Positions 1 through 9,331 of a DNA stretch of 54,531 nucleotides are shown one piece after another. Positions within the stretch are counted from its first letter, which is position 1. Every line of letters begins with the position of its first letter. The position numbers and the translations under genes were made by a program. The stretch lies in the NCBI GenBank assembly GCA_018399755.1, contig JAGYOE010000005.1:1-54531 (forward strand), written 5' to 3'. Under the pieces are notes generated by a model, which saw nothing but the letters and a program-made list of their open reading frames with translations, was not told the origin of the DNA and searched no databases. This DNA comes from Bacilli bacterium (lineage in GTDB: Bacteria > Bacillota_I > Bacilli_A > Izemoplasmatales > Hujiaoplasmataceae).

Positions 1-1
1 C

Positions 2-499
2 TTAAGAAATATGGGTATAATTCAAAGAGATTTATTTATTACTAAACATTCATTATTTACTTTATTAATTACTGTAGGTTTATTAGGGCTTTTATTTTCA
101 TTATTAAGATTTACTAAATGGGGTCTTGGTGTAAGAGCTACTGCTTCGAATGAAAGAGTTGCTTCAATGATGGGTGTTAATACTAAATTAATTACCGCTT
201 TAAGTTGGGGTATTGCTGGATTTTTAGGCGGTGTAGCTGCTGTTATTATGGCTCCTTCTAATGTTGGACCAGCATTAATGGTTTCTACGCAAATTAATGG
301 ATTTATTGCTGCTGTAATGGGGAGTTTTACATCCTTTGCTGGTCCACTTATTTCAAGTATACTAATACCGCCGTTAAGAGGTTTATTAGTTTCGGTTGTA
401 GGTGATTGGAATGTAGCTGTTTTATATGCAGTTATTTTAGCAATTGTTTTAGTGAAACCTGAAGGCTTATTTGGCAAAAACATCGAGAAGAAGGTGTAG
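2..499 (+). CDS. livH: LivH-type ABC transporter permease (5'-truncated)
   Basis: C-terminal 165 residues or so of a branched-chain amino-acid-type ABC permease. The frame is open to the left edge of the window, so the N-terminal part (the family is usually about 290 aa) lies outside. The cytoplasmic coupling loop GLGVRATASNERVASMMGVN is visible, followed by hydrophobic segments and the usual end with VKPEGLFGK. It forms the membrane channel with LivM, which starts directly at the next base after its stop. The sequence here is clean, with no frameshift. Substrate specificity cannot be read from the permease, and urea/amide importers of the same family are an alternative. Confidence 0.9.
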   Translation, partial: LRNMGIIQRDLFITKHSLFTLLITVGLLGLLFSLLRFTKWGLGVRATASNERVASMMGVNTKLITALSWGIAGFLGGVAAVIMAPSNVGPALMVSTQINGFIAAVMGSFTSFAGPLISSILIPPLRGLLVSVVGDWNVAVLYAVILAIVLVKPEGLFGKNIEKKV

Positions 500-1600
500 A
501 TGATGACATATGAAAAACATTTAAAAAATACATTTAAAAATAAAGCTATGTCAATAATTAAACATCCTTATTTTGGTTTTGTGATTATTTCATTGTTAAT
601 GCTTTTATTACAAATTCTGCGTTTTGCAGGAGTTGAAGTTCCAATTACTGTTTTAAGAGGCTTCGGAAGAACGATGATTTATATAATTATTGGTCTAGGT
701 TTTTCTATTCTTTTAGGCTATGGTGGATTAGCATCATTAGGTACTGCGGGTTTTGTTGGGTCTGGAGCTTATTTCTTAGCTTACTTTACTGTAGATCAAG
801 GCTTATCAATATTTATGATTATTCTTATAACAATTATATTTGCGATTGTACTAGGAACAATTATCGGTTTTATTTCGCTTAGAATTGAAGGTATGTATTT
901 AGCAATTATAACCCTTGCTATCTCACAGATTATTAATGAAGTATTTAAGAATTGGACTCAGGTAACTAATGGTGATGATGGAATTTTAGTGGATAATAAT
1001 TTAGTTCTGTTTAATGAGTTTATTCAATTTGACCATAATACTATTTTTATTATCATAGTAATTCTATTATTCTTTATAATGGCAATAACTTTTAATATTA
1101 TGAAAAGCCCTACAGGAAGAGCTTTGCTAGCAATGAGAAATTCTAGTTCTGCAGCTCAAGCTATGGGTATTAGCATATTTAAATTTCGTTTATTAGCCTT
1201 TATTATTTCAACTGTATATGCATTATTTGCTGGGGTATTATATGGTTCCTATTTCAGAATAGTTACACCTACAGATTGGACACTAAATTTTTCTTTATTG
1301 ATTCTAGCTGCGGTTATAGTTGGAGGCTCGAGATCAATTTATGGAATCGTATTAGGGACATTTTTGATATTTGGACTTGACTTAGTGGTTTTGCAAAATC
1401 GTAATAATTTTGGGGGATTCTTTGTTGAAAATCCTGGTATTACTATTATGTTTAATGGTTTGTTAATTGTTTTAGTAATTATGTTCTATAAAGGTGGATT
1501 AATTAGACTTGTTAATACAACCTATCACAAGTTAAAAAAATTATTCGCTAAATATTACAATAAATGGAGGGTATATCGTTATGGTACCGATACTGAATAA
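500..1600 (+). CDS. livM: LivM-type ABC transporter permease
   Basis: Complete 366-residue permease of the LivM family with about nine hydrophobic segments. The coupling loop (ALLAMRNSSSAAQAMGIS, about residues 205-225) and the AAVIVGGSRSIYGIVLGTF segment are typical. The ATG at 500 follows the livH stop without a gap and has a purine-rich ribosome site (GAGAAGAAGG). It pairs with LivH to form the inner-membrane channel. Its last 20 bases overlap the start of livG, which signals translational coupling. A basic C-terminal tail (YHKLKKLFAKYYNKWRVYRYG) follows the last membrane segment. Confidence 0.92.
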   Translation: MMTYEKHLKNTFKNKAMSIIKHPYFGFVIISLLMLLLQILRFAGVEVPITVLRGFGRTMIYIIIGLGFSILLGYGGLASLGTAGFVGSGAYFLAYFTVDQGLSIFMIILITIIFAIVLGTIIGFISLRIEGMYLAIITLAISQIINEVFKNWTQVTNGDDGILVDNNLVLFNEFIQFDHNTIFIIIVILLFFIMAITFNIMKSPTGRALLAMRNSSSAAQAMGISIFKFRLLAFIISTVYALFAGVLYGSYFRIVTPTDWTLNFSLLILAAVIVGGSRSIYGIVLGTFLIFGLDLVVLQNRNNFGGFFVENPGITIMFNGLLIVLVIMFYKGGLIRLVNTTYHKLKKLFAKYYNKWRVYRYGTDTE

Positions 1601-2974
1601 TTTTTTAACTAGTATTTATGATTATTTAATTAAATATCATGAATCCAAATTAGAATTTAGAAAGCAATTACTAGAAATTAAAATCGATGAGTTGAAAAAT
1701 AAATCCAATAAAAAAATAGAACGTATAAAATTAAGGACAAAACACAAACTTGCTAATTACGAGACTCGCCGGTATTGAATCGGATTATTTAAAAGAAAAG
1801 ATATCAGAGAAGATTCAAGAAGTTAAAGATAAAGTCTATTGAAAACGTGTGATTAATCAAAGATTAAAACGCGCTAAGGATGAAAATAAATAAAAAACTA
1901 GAAGCAGATTTATCAGCATTAGAACACAGTAAAACAAAAACTGCTGAAATTAAAGATAAATATTTAAACCTTAATCCAAGTGATGCAGATAAAAAGTTTA
2001 TGAAGAACAAAAATGATTAGAAAACAAAAAGAAGATAAAAAATTAATCAAATAAAAGAAACTTATAAAGAAAACATTAAGCAATTAAATATTAAAACTGA
2101 AAAAACCGTAGAAAAGCAACAAGCAAAATCAAAGATTATTCAAATAAATTAATAAATTTAGAAGAAGCGCTTAAAGAACACGAGGATACAGTCATCTTAG
2201 AAAAAGACATTGCATTATCTTTAAGAAATCTATCCATGCATTTTGGTGGGTTAAAAGCTGTCGATGATTTAAGTTTTGATGTTAAAAGGCGAGAGATATT
2301 TGGGTCGGATTGGGCCTGTCGGTGCAGGGAAAAACAACTGTATTTAACTGTATTACAAGATTTTATAAGCCAACCAGTGGTGATATGTACTTAACAATGC
2401 AAATAAAAAACCATACATCTTAATGATGTTAAAGTACACAATATTATTAAGCAAGGCATTGTAAGAACGTTTCAAAATCTGTTGAGTTAGTTTGGGAATT
2501 AAATATCTTAGATAATTTGGTTGCAGCACATTCTGCATATATAACTTCTTTGGACACATAGTGTTCATTCAAGATTAACAAAAGAGAAGAAGTTATTTTC
2601 ACTAAAAGAGCAATGAAGATTTTGGGTGGTTTTAGATTTAACACCTTATACTTATGCATTTCGATTGGACTGCCTTATGGGGTATTAAAAAAAGTTGAGT
2701 TAAAAAGAACATTAATGTCAAATCCTAAATTGATTATTCTTGATGAACCAGCAGCGGGACTTAATGACGCTGAAACAAAAGAATTGGCTAAGTTTATAAG
2801 AAAGATTAAAGATGAATATCAAGTCACAATTTTCTTAGTTGAACATGATATGGGCCTTGTAATGAGTATATGTGATACAGTTTGTGCCATTTCCTTTGGA
2901 AAAATTAGAAATGGGTACTTAAACAAGTTCAAAACTCAAAAGTTGTTCAGGAAGCTACTCTAGGTGGTGATTGA
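1581..2974 (+). CDS. livG: LivG-type ABC ATPase with long N-terminal coiled-coil extension (frameshifted)
   Basis: The ATPase domain is clear after joining frames. It starts near 2213 (ALSLRNLSMHFGGLKAVDDL), with a Walker A like GPVGAGKTT near 2320, a Q-loop (GIVRTFQN), a Walker B (LIILDEPAAGLNDAE, about 2731) and the H-switch FLVEHDMG. Before it lie about 210 residues rich in Lys and Glu with heptad-like spacing, predicted coiled coil, which normal LivG proteins (about 255 aa) lack. The ATG at 1581 sits inside livM with an AGGG ribosome site, and the frame from 1581 to 1778 is open, so the extension looks real. Several single-base indels interrupt the rest; I attribute them to sequence errors. 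Confidence 0.75.
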
Positions 2975-3738
2975 TGATGGAAAAATGTTAGAAGTTAAGA
3001 ATTTAGTTGTAGATTATGGGTATAATTAGAGCTATCAAAGGCATTAACCTAGAGGTAAAGCGAGGAAACATTGTTGCTATATTAGGCGCAAATGGGGCTG
3101 GTAAAACTTCAACCATTAGGAACCATTAATGGTTTGGTGAAAGCGGCTGAAGGTGAAATCATCTAAATGGTGAAGAAGTCACGAACTTAGAACCCACCTG
3201 TTTGGCCAATAAAGGTATTTCACAATCACCAGAGGGCCGGATGATATTAAGCGGTTTGACTGTTGAAGAAAACTTAAATGTAGGCGCTTATTCTTTAAAA
3301 ATCTGAAACCATTGACGGACAAAAGGTTTCTTAAATCATTATTGAAGAAACAAATGTTTAAAGAAGTCTATGATTTATTTCAGTTTTAAAAGAAAGAAGA
3401 AAACAACAAGCTTCTACTTTATCTGAGTATAACAAATGCTTTCCATTGGTCGGGCATTAATGGGAAGACCCAAACTTTATTATTATTAGATGAACTCCAG
3501 TTTAGGTTTAGCGCCCTTAATTGTAAAAAGATATCTTTGAAAAATTAAACAAATTAGAGATTTGGGAACCACAATTTTAATTGTTGAACAAATGCCTATC
3601 AAACTTTTGAAAATTGCTGATTATGTTTATGTATTAGAACTCGGTAGAGTAAAAACCGAGGGAACTGCAAAAACTATTAAGTGATTGATCAATTAGTTAA
3701 AGCCTATTTTAGGCGTTAATATAGTAATAACCTTTTAA
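2974..3738 (+). CDS. livF: LivF-type ABC ATPase (frameshifted)
   Basis: Second ATPase of the importer. Frame joining gives [12 protein letters not shown], a Walker [10 protein letters not shown] (about 3087-3115), [17 protein letters not shown], a degraded signature region near 3420 and a Walker B LLLLDE near 3480, then TILIVEQ. This is the standard LivF layout at near the usual 235-250 aa. The ATG overlaps the livG stop (TGATG) and follows AGGTGG. It is interrupted by many indels, including an apparent local duplication near 3110-3130. The end is either the TAA at 3717-3719 or, after frame correction, the TAA at 3736-3738. Confidence 0.75.
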
Positions 3739-3789
3739 ATTGGTTTATTATAAATAATATAAAAAATAATTAACAAAAAGGAGAGAATT

Positions 3790-5151
3790 ATGAAAAATTA
3801 TTTTTAGCATTTTCACTTATCGCTTTTGCGGTAGGGTATAGTTGGCTGTACTGCGATCCAGCTGAAACAACAGAGGTCTAAACAACAGAGGCGTTTTGCT
3901 CCAACCACCGCACAAGGTGTTACGGATACAACAATTACAGTGGGGAACACAGCAGCTGTAACAGGTGCATTCGCAGTGTTGGTGTGTACTCATTTAATGA
4001 CGCAATCAAAGCTGTGAATTTTGAAGCAGTTAATGTGGCTGGCGGAATTGATGGAAGAGATATCGAATTCATTACATATAACGATGAATTTGATGCAACT
4101 AAAGGTGTTGTTCACTGAAATGATTAGCTGAACAAGACGAAGTATTTGCTTCTAGTTGGTCATCATTTTGGGACACCTACAGTAGGTGCTACAGTTGATT
4201 ATATTCAACATCAAGGTGTACCAATGGTTTATGCTGCAACTGGTATCAATGCATTGTACTTTGAAGAATCAGTTGGAAATCCAGTAATGGCTGTTCAAAC
4301 CAATCTATTTAACAGATGGTAGAATCATGACTGCTCGTGCTTTAACACAAAGTGTTTATGGCACAAATAACGATGAAGCTTTCCCGCTGATGGAACAATT
4401 TGGTGTATTATACACAAATGATGATGTTGGTAATTCAATTCAAAGCTGGTGTTGAAGCTGAATTGGCTGTTTTAGGAATTGATGCAGCAAATATAGAATA
4501 TATTTCCAGCATCTCTAGGACACAATGGCAGCTGTTACAGATGCATCATTCGGTTGATGTTGATGTATTAATTTTGTACAATGAACCAACAACCTTCGCT
4601 GTTGCTTTAGATGAAATGGCGAACCAAAGTTTTGAAGTTCCTGTATTGGCTTCATATGTTAATGCAGACCCTACTTATGTGCATCCTGCACAATACCCTG
4701 AAGATAGACCTATTTTCACAAATGCATGGGTTGATGGCTCTCTGAAGAAGGTCAAGCCGCTGCTGCTGATTACGCTGCAACAATCATGGCTGCAACATTC
4801 TAGATGAAGAAACTAAAACAGCTTATATGATCAACTCATTTGCAATTGCTGATACATTGCTGCTACAGTATTTGTTGAAGGACTTGAAAGAGTTGAAGCA
4901 ATGCGGTGATGTTTTTTTAAACTGGGATAATTATATCGCAGCTATGGAAGAAGGCGCAATTGACATCCCTATGGGTGGTACAGTTGATTTCTCTATGGAA
5001 ACACGTTGGGGTATCGTCGTATGTCATTATTACAATATTATGTAGGTGACAATCCCGCTACACCAGATGTTGTGAAACAGATTTTGAAATTAGTTCAATC
5101 AAATTGTTGCTATTGAAACAATTGAAGAAATTGAAGTAAAAATACGAATAA
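3790..5151 (+). CDS. livK: LivK-type substrate-binding lipoprotein (frameshifted)
   Basis: Periplasmic-binding-protein type I (Leu/Ile/Val-binding) component, anchored as a lipoprotein. After frame joining the N terminus is a signal peptide with a lipobox ending VGC near 3847, a Thr/Glu-rich linker, then DTTITVGNTAAVTGAFA, the usual first strand of this family. Later come VDYIQHQGVPMVYAATG, IGVLYTNDDVGNSIQAGVEAEL and DVDVLILYNEPTTFAVAL. A GGAGAG ribosome site precedes the ATG at 3790. The length, about 450 aa, is somewhat longer than usual (about 380). It is the last gene of the importer set and is followed by a hairpin. The ligand is not determinable; a branched-chain amino acid is the family default. 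Confidence 0.8.
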
Positions 5152-5172
5152 TTATTAAATATTTTTAGGCCA

Positions 5173-5196
5173 AAGGGAGAGTTCATTCTCTCCCTT
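5173..5196 (+). terminator. Hairpin after livK, possible terminator or processing site
   Basis: A nine-base-pair stem, AAGGGAGAG / CTCTCCCTT with a six-base loop, lies 20 bases after the livK stop. There is no T-tract behind it, so it may be an mRNA-stabilising or weak terminating structure between the importer genes and the CoA-transferase gene. Confidence 0.5.
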
Positions 5197-5222
5197 CAAC
5201 CTAATAAGAAGCGAGGGATATG

Positions 5223-6522
5223 ATGAAAAACATGCAAAGACTGTTACAATCGATAAATATTCGACCCAGTAAAATCAGATCTGTGAAATCATTATCGGTA
5301 TGGCTGCAAATGAACCACAAGTTTTTATGAAAGACTTACACACCATTGGCGACAGAGTAAAAATGTCACAGTGACCAATTGGTTGCCGATTACAGATGCA
5401 GATTTTTTACAAATGGAGATTATAAAGATTCATTTTATGTGATAGTTGGTTTTATACAAAATCATTGAGAAGAGCCAGTAAACACGGGAATATTTCGTTT
5501 ATTCCAAACCACTCATTTGGCAGGAAAAAGACGCTTAGATTATAAAACCAAACATCTTTATCACAGCCGCAACCCCACCTGATAAACATGGATTTATGTC
5601 ATTATCAACATCTAATGTTTATGAGAAAGATATGGTTGAAGCTGCTGATATCGTTGTTTTTGAAATAAACCCAAACTTTCCAAGAACTCTGGTGATATGG
5701 AAGTACATTTAAATGGATAAGTTGATTATGTGGTAGAAGTTGATTATCCAGTACCAACGTTACCAAATATAGAACCCAATGAAAAAGATTTAAAAATTGA
5801 AAATTAATTGCCGATCATATTCATGATGGTGATAACTTACAACTTGGTATTGGGGGTATTCTAATGCAGTTAAGCAACTATTGGTGAATAAAAAAGATTT
5901 AGAATTCATACTGAAAATGTTTACATCAGGTATGATTGATTTAATTGAAGCCGGGCAGTGACTGGTAAAAGAAAAAAACTAGCATAAAGGTAAACATGCT
6001 TGTTGTTTTGCGATGGGTTCAAAAGCTTTATATGAATATATAGACAATAACCCATCAGTGATGATTTTACCTGTCTATATGTGAATGACCCCGCAGTCAT
6101 GGGATTGAATGATAATCAAGTATCGATTAATTCAACCATTGAAGGATTTAACTTGACAGTATAGTTCAGAATCAATTGGAACCATGCAAGTATCAGGCAC
6201 AGGTGGCCAAGCTGATACAGCTATTGGTGCACAAAAACGCTAAAAACGGTCGATCTTTTATTTCCTTTATATTCAACAGCGACTTTAAAGAATAGAAAAC
6301 GGGTGAAACAGAAGAAATATCAAAAAATAGTACCAACTTTAAACCTGGCGCAGCTGTATCGTTATCAAGAAATGATGTTGATTATGTTGTGACGGAATAT
6401 GGTATTGTAAGTTTAAGAGGTAAAATATTAGAGAACGCACAGGCACTGATTTCTATCGCACATCCTGAATTTAGAGATGAGTTAAGAAACAAGCCATAGA
6501 AGCTGGTTTTTTATATGAGTAG
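5223..6522 (+). CDS. Acetyl-CoA hydrolase / acetate-type CoA-transferase family (frameshifted)
   Basis: Class I CoA-transferase of the acetyl-CoA hydrolase/4-hydroxybutyrate CoA-transferase family, about 430 aa after frame joining. Visible segments are FITAATPPDKHGFMSLSTSN (about 5565), LQLGIGGI(P)NAV, MFTSGMIDLIEAG, the region INSTIEVDLTGQ..SESIG that carries the catalytic Glu in this family, MQVSGTGGQADTAIGA and DYVVTEYGIVSLRGK. It would move CoA between an acyl-CoA and acetate or another acid. Its place directly after a Liv-type importer fits amino-acid fermentation, but that is inference. It overlaps the next gene by eight bases. Indels occur throughout. Confidence 0.78.
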
Positions 6523-7338
6523 TCTTAAGTTTAAGGGTAAAAATGTTTTTTACCAATTAGATGGAGATTCAGACAAACCAAAATTATTAATTTTGAATGG
6601 TATCATGATGAGTACAAAAAATCATGGTCCATTTATGGAATCTGGTTGTGAACATTTTCAAGTTTTAAGGGTTGGATTTTTGGGATCAAGGTCAATCTGA
6701 TAAAATGACTGAAAATTACGAACAAGATATCCAAACAGAATTATTAAAAGATTTTATTAGATGAATTAAAAATTAATAAGATAAATGTTGTTGGTATCTC
6801 TTATGGTGGCGCGGTTGCTTTTAGCATTTGCGATTAAACATCAATCAAGGGTTGACCGTTTAATTTATTCAATTCCAATGCTTATACTCAACTTTATTAA
6901 AAGACATCGGTAGAAGCTGGATTAAGGCTGGTCAGACAAGAGATGGGGCTTTATTATAAAACCACCATTCCAATTATTTATTCACCAAGTTATTATGAAA
7001 ATAAATTAGAATGGATGAAAATAGAGAAAGTCTTAACACCTATTTTTTTTCTCGGATCCAATCTTTTTAGATGCGATGGAAAGATTAACGTTATGCTGAA
7101 AGCTTTGATGTGAGAGATGAATTAGATACTTTGGAATTAGAAACCATGATTATTACAGCTGATGAAGATTTCTTAACACCAAGAAAAGATCAAGAATATC
7201 TAACAAAACATATTAAAAACTCAAGATTGGATGACACCCTGGCGTTGACATGCATCGATGCATGAAAACCCTCTATGATATTTACAAGTTTAATTACCGG
7301 GTTCTTTCTTAGTTAAAAATAATAAGTTTAAAATATAG
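6515..7338 (+). CDS. Alpha/beta hydrolase fold protein 1 (frameshifted)
   Basis: About 270 aa alpha/beta hydrolase. The first strand KPKLLILNGIMMS, the loop DFWDQGQSDK (about 6675), the nucleophile elbow VVGISYGGAV (G-I-S-Y-G-G, Ser near 6800), the late acid strand ETMIITADEDFLTP and a C-terminal His region near 7245 are present in order. This matches the proline iminopeptidase/esterase-like branch; the substrate is unknown. The ATG lies inside the end of the CoA-transferase gene, so the two are probably co-translated. The first 60 residues are in a clean frame, then indels appear. Confidence 0.72.
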
Positions 7339-7349
7339 AGATGAATATT

Positions 7350-8231
7350 ATGGAAAAAGAAATACGTAGAATTAGTTAATAAAGAAACATATGCTTATCT
7401 AGAACAAGGAAAAAAGGTAATCAGAACCTTATATTGTTCACATGGAAACACATCATCTTCGGTTTACTTTAAACCATTATTTGAAAGATTGCCTGAAGAT
7501 ATCCATGTTTATGCCATGGATTTAAGAGGTTTTGGTGATTCAACCTACGAAAACCTAGTCAACTTTACAAGAGCTTGCATGATGCATATCTATTTATTCA
7601 TGGAAAAACTAGATATTAATAAAGCTGATGTTTTAGGACGGTCATTGGGTGGTGGCGTAGTGATGGAATTCGCTGCGAAGTATCCAGAAAAATTAGACAA
7701 ACTCATTTTACTTGATTCAGCTTCTTATAAAGGGTATCCAGTTTTTAAAAGACGAGAACAATCAAATGATTATTGGTGAAATTTATGAGCCAAGAGAAGA
7801 AATGCAAAAGATCCGTCTAAGTCTTGCCATTACTTAAATGCTTATCAACAGAAAATATTGATTTGATTAAAACAATTTATAATATGACGATTTACAATAT
7901 CAACAAACCAAATGAAGAAGATTTCAATCTTATGCCAAAGAAACAATCAAGCAAAGAAATCTAGTGGATGTTGATTTTTGGTGATTAGTCAGTCTTAATA
8001 TGGGTAAAGAACCAACATTATATTCAAAAGGCGATAATACGATTGATGATATTGAAGCAGAAACTTTACATATTTGGGGAAGTCATGGATTTACTGTTCC
8101 TGAATCAATGGTTAGAAATAATGTGGAAGCCATTAAAAATTCTACATTTGTTAAATTTGATCAGTGTGGACATTCACTGTTATTGATAAACCTGATGAAT
8201 TTAAAGGTTATTGTAGTATTTTATTCAATAA
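7350..8231 (+). CDS. Alpha/beta hydrolase fold protein 2 (frameshifted)
   Basis: Second, different alpha/beta hydrolase of about 295 aa. It has VHGNTSSS (oxyanion loop, about 7440), VYAMDLRGFGDS, the nucleophile elbow LGWSLGGGV (written LGRSLGGGV in the raw frame), LILLDSASYKG, an acid strand ETLHIWGSHD and the catalytic His segment FDQCGHSLVIDKPDEF near 8160. The intact GxSxGG motif and His suggest an active enzyme. It starts 12 bases after hydrolase 1, and a clear terminator follows, so CoA-transferase, hydrolase 1 and hydrolase 2 form one unit. The two hydrolases are not close copies. Indels occur within. Confidence 0.72.
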
Positions 8232-8243
8232 TAAGGAAAATAT

Positions 8244-8264
8244 GAGCCTTTTATTGGCTCTTTT
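8244..8264 (+). terminator. Rho-independent terminator after hydrolase 2
   Basis: Stem GAGCC / GGCTC with a seven-base loop followed by TTTT. It closes the CoA-transferase/hydrolase unit just before the riboswitch promoter. Confidence 0.7.
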
Positions 8265-8294
8265 AAATTATTTTATTATTTTTGAGAAAATGAC

Positions 8295-8323
8295 TTGACA
8301 AAGAAATGATGATATAATATAAT
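8295..8323 (+). promoter_or_regulatory. Consensus sigma-A promoter of the riboswitch operon
   Basis: TTGACA at 8295-8300 and TATAAT at 8318-8323 with a 17-base spacer, both perfect consensus. Transcription would start near 8330, right at the 5' side of the riboswitch. It is one of the strongest promoters in the window, so expression of the downstream cluster is probably set by the riboswitch rather than by promoter strength. Confidence 0.85.
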
Positions 8324-8329
8324 TCAAGT

Positions 8330-8408
8330 GTAAAAGCAAACTAGTGAAAGCTAGTGACGCAAACTATAGGCCTTTCTGAATACGATGGTAGCTAGTTGCT
8401 GTTATCTT
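8330..8408 (+). promoter_or_regulatory. GEMM-I riboswitch (cyclic di-GMP-I class, or cGAMP-type variant)
   Basis: The GEMM-I signature elements occur in order: GCAAAC (8336), a hairpin CTAG-TGAAAG-CTAG carrying a GAAA tetraloop, GACGCAAA with CTATAGGCCT (the tetraloop-receptor side), then GGTAGCTAGTTGCTG, matching the second helix. These correspond to the aptamer core of class I cyclic di-GMP riboswitches. The base just before GCAAAC is A here. In c-di-GMP-selective members it is G, and A is typical of the cGAMP-selective subgroup, but this stretch lies in an indel-rich block, so a missing G cannot be excluded. It controls the genes that start near 8533. Confidence 0.85.
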
Positions 8409-8417
8409 AGAGATGAT

Positions 8418-8468
8418 GGCATTTTTAATTCTTAGACAAGTTTGTCTTCAGAAACTAAAAAATGTCTG
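8418..8468 (+). promoter_or_regulatory. Putative expression platform of the riboswitch
   Basis: The 120 bases after the aptamer hold no convincing gene. A long imperfect hairpin is possible: GGCATTTTT-AATTC (8419-8432) against GAAACTAAAAAATGTC (8451-8466), with an inner AGACA..TGTCT stem. No clean terminator with T-tract is visible, possibly because of base errors. A mechanism, termination or ribosome-site masking, cannot be assigned. Confidence 0.35.
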
Positions 8469-8532
8469 TTAAAATCTCCTTGGTAATGGCTTTCTTTTAT
8501 TACAGTTTATTAGAATTAGGATAGGGGTATCG

Positions 8533-9125
8533 TATTGCGTTAAGAATAGACAACCAAATCTCGCCGAGAAAATTATCTTCTGCTTCTAAAGCAGGAAAAC
8601 CATCTCGTACGACAAGATTAGGAATTATTGTTACCGCCCATATTAACCTTTCTACTCTTTGCAATATTTTATGCTGGAAGAATTTTACCTTTACTGTTAC
8701 GAGTTAGCAACAATGCTGGATTACACCTTTATGATAAACCAATCGACGTCACCCTCTTACTAGATTATTTAAAACATAACGTTTACTGGAAATGACTGCG
8801 TTATGCGGTATTAAGGTGTACACTTCACGTCCTCTAGACATGAACAATGCATTCCAGCTGATGGCGAGATTGTTTGCTGATGGAACAATTAATGTGAGTC
8901 CTTAACATTGTATATACATTTTATCTAACAATGGTAGGAACTAGCAGTTATACAATCCGATGTTGTTGCTACAGTTGATATCCCCTTCAAGAACACGAAA
9001 TGCAGAAGGTGCTTGGGAGTTCGTAATCATTGATGGAGAAGGAACAACTTATGCCATGCGACAATCTGAAAACGGAGAAAATCCAGGGAGCTAGAACCCT
9101 CTGGCTGCATCCTTTTAACAAGTAA
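8533..9125 (+). CDS. Unknown membrane-anchored protein, first gene after the riboswitch (frameshifted)
   Basis: I do not recognise this protein. Frame joining gives a basic Ser/Lys-rich N terminus (NQISPRKLSSASKAGKPSR), one hydrophobic segment around 8635-8700 (like LPPILTFLLFAIFYAG), and a non-cytoplasmic part of about 140 residues with beta-like stretches such as ADGTINVSP, QSDVVATVDI, AWEFVIIDGEGTTYAMRQ and a tail near HPFNK. AGGATAGGGG precedes the start; the codon now reads ATT and was probably ATG. Its place as the first gene under the riboswitch suggests an anchoring or assembly role for the cluster's surface proteins, in the position tapA-like proteins take in other operons. No homology to TapA is claimed. 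Confidence 0.4.
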
Positions 9126-9142
9126 TTTGAAGGAGAGGGCAT

Positions 9143-9331
9143 TTGGAGACTTCAAACCAAATTAGCAAAAATAATAGTAGTCATTGGCATTAAGGTGAAG
9201 ATTTTTATCAATCCTAAATATTTGGAGTGAGGCGTGAAATTAACAACAATTTCACAAATCTGATAAATAATTAGAATTTAGACGAAGAAGAAATTAAAAA
9301 TAAGAAAAAAATAAAAAGGAGAAAATTATAG
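9143..9331 (+). CDS. Possible small protein between the membrane protein and the TasA-like gene (interrupted)
   Basis: A TTG at 9143 follows a good AGGAGAGGG ribosome site and opens a frame reading METSNQISKNNSSHWH, then GEDFYQS, FGVRREINNNFTNLINN and a Lys/Glu-rich end NLDEEEIKNKKKIKRRKL, interrupted by three stops in the same frame. It ends exactly where the next gene starts, as in coupled genes. About 62 aa, charged, no membrane segment. It could also be part of an error-laden longer gene. Function unknown. Confidence 0.3.

Noticed and set aside
22-483. Open frame on the minus strand opposite livH
   Set aside because: It mirrors the livH frame and has no family resemblance or ribosome site. 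Similar antisense frames opposite infB, pgk, rimP-region and suf genes were dropped for the same reason.
8464-8520. Short frame MSVKISLVMAFFYYSLLELG in the riboswitch expression platform
   Set aside because: No ribosome site, lies in a putative RNA structure, and ends before the real first gene. Could be a leader peptide, but there is nothing to support it.
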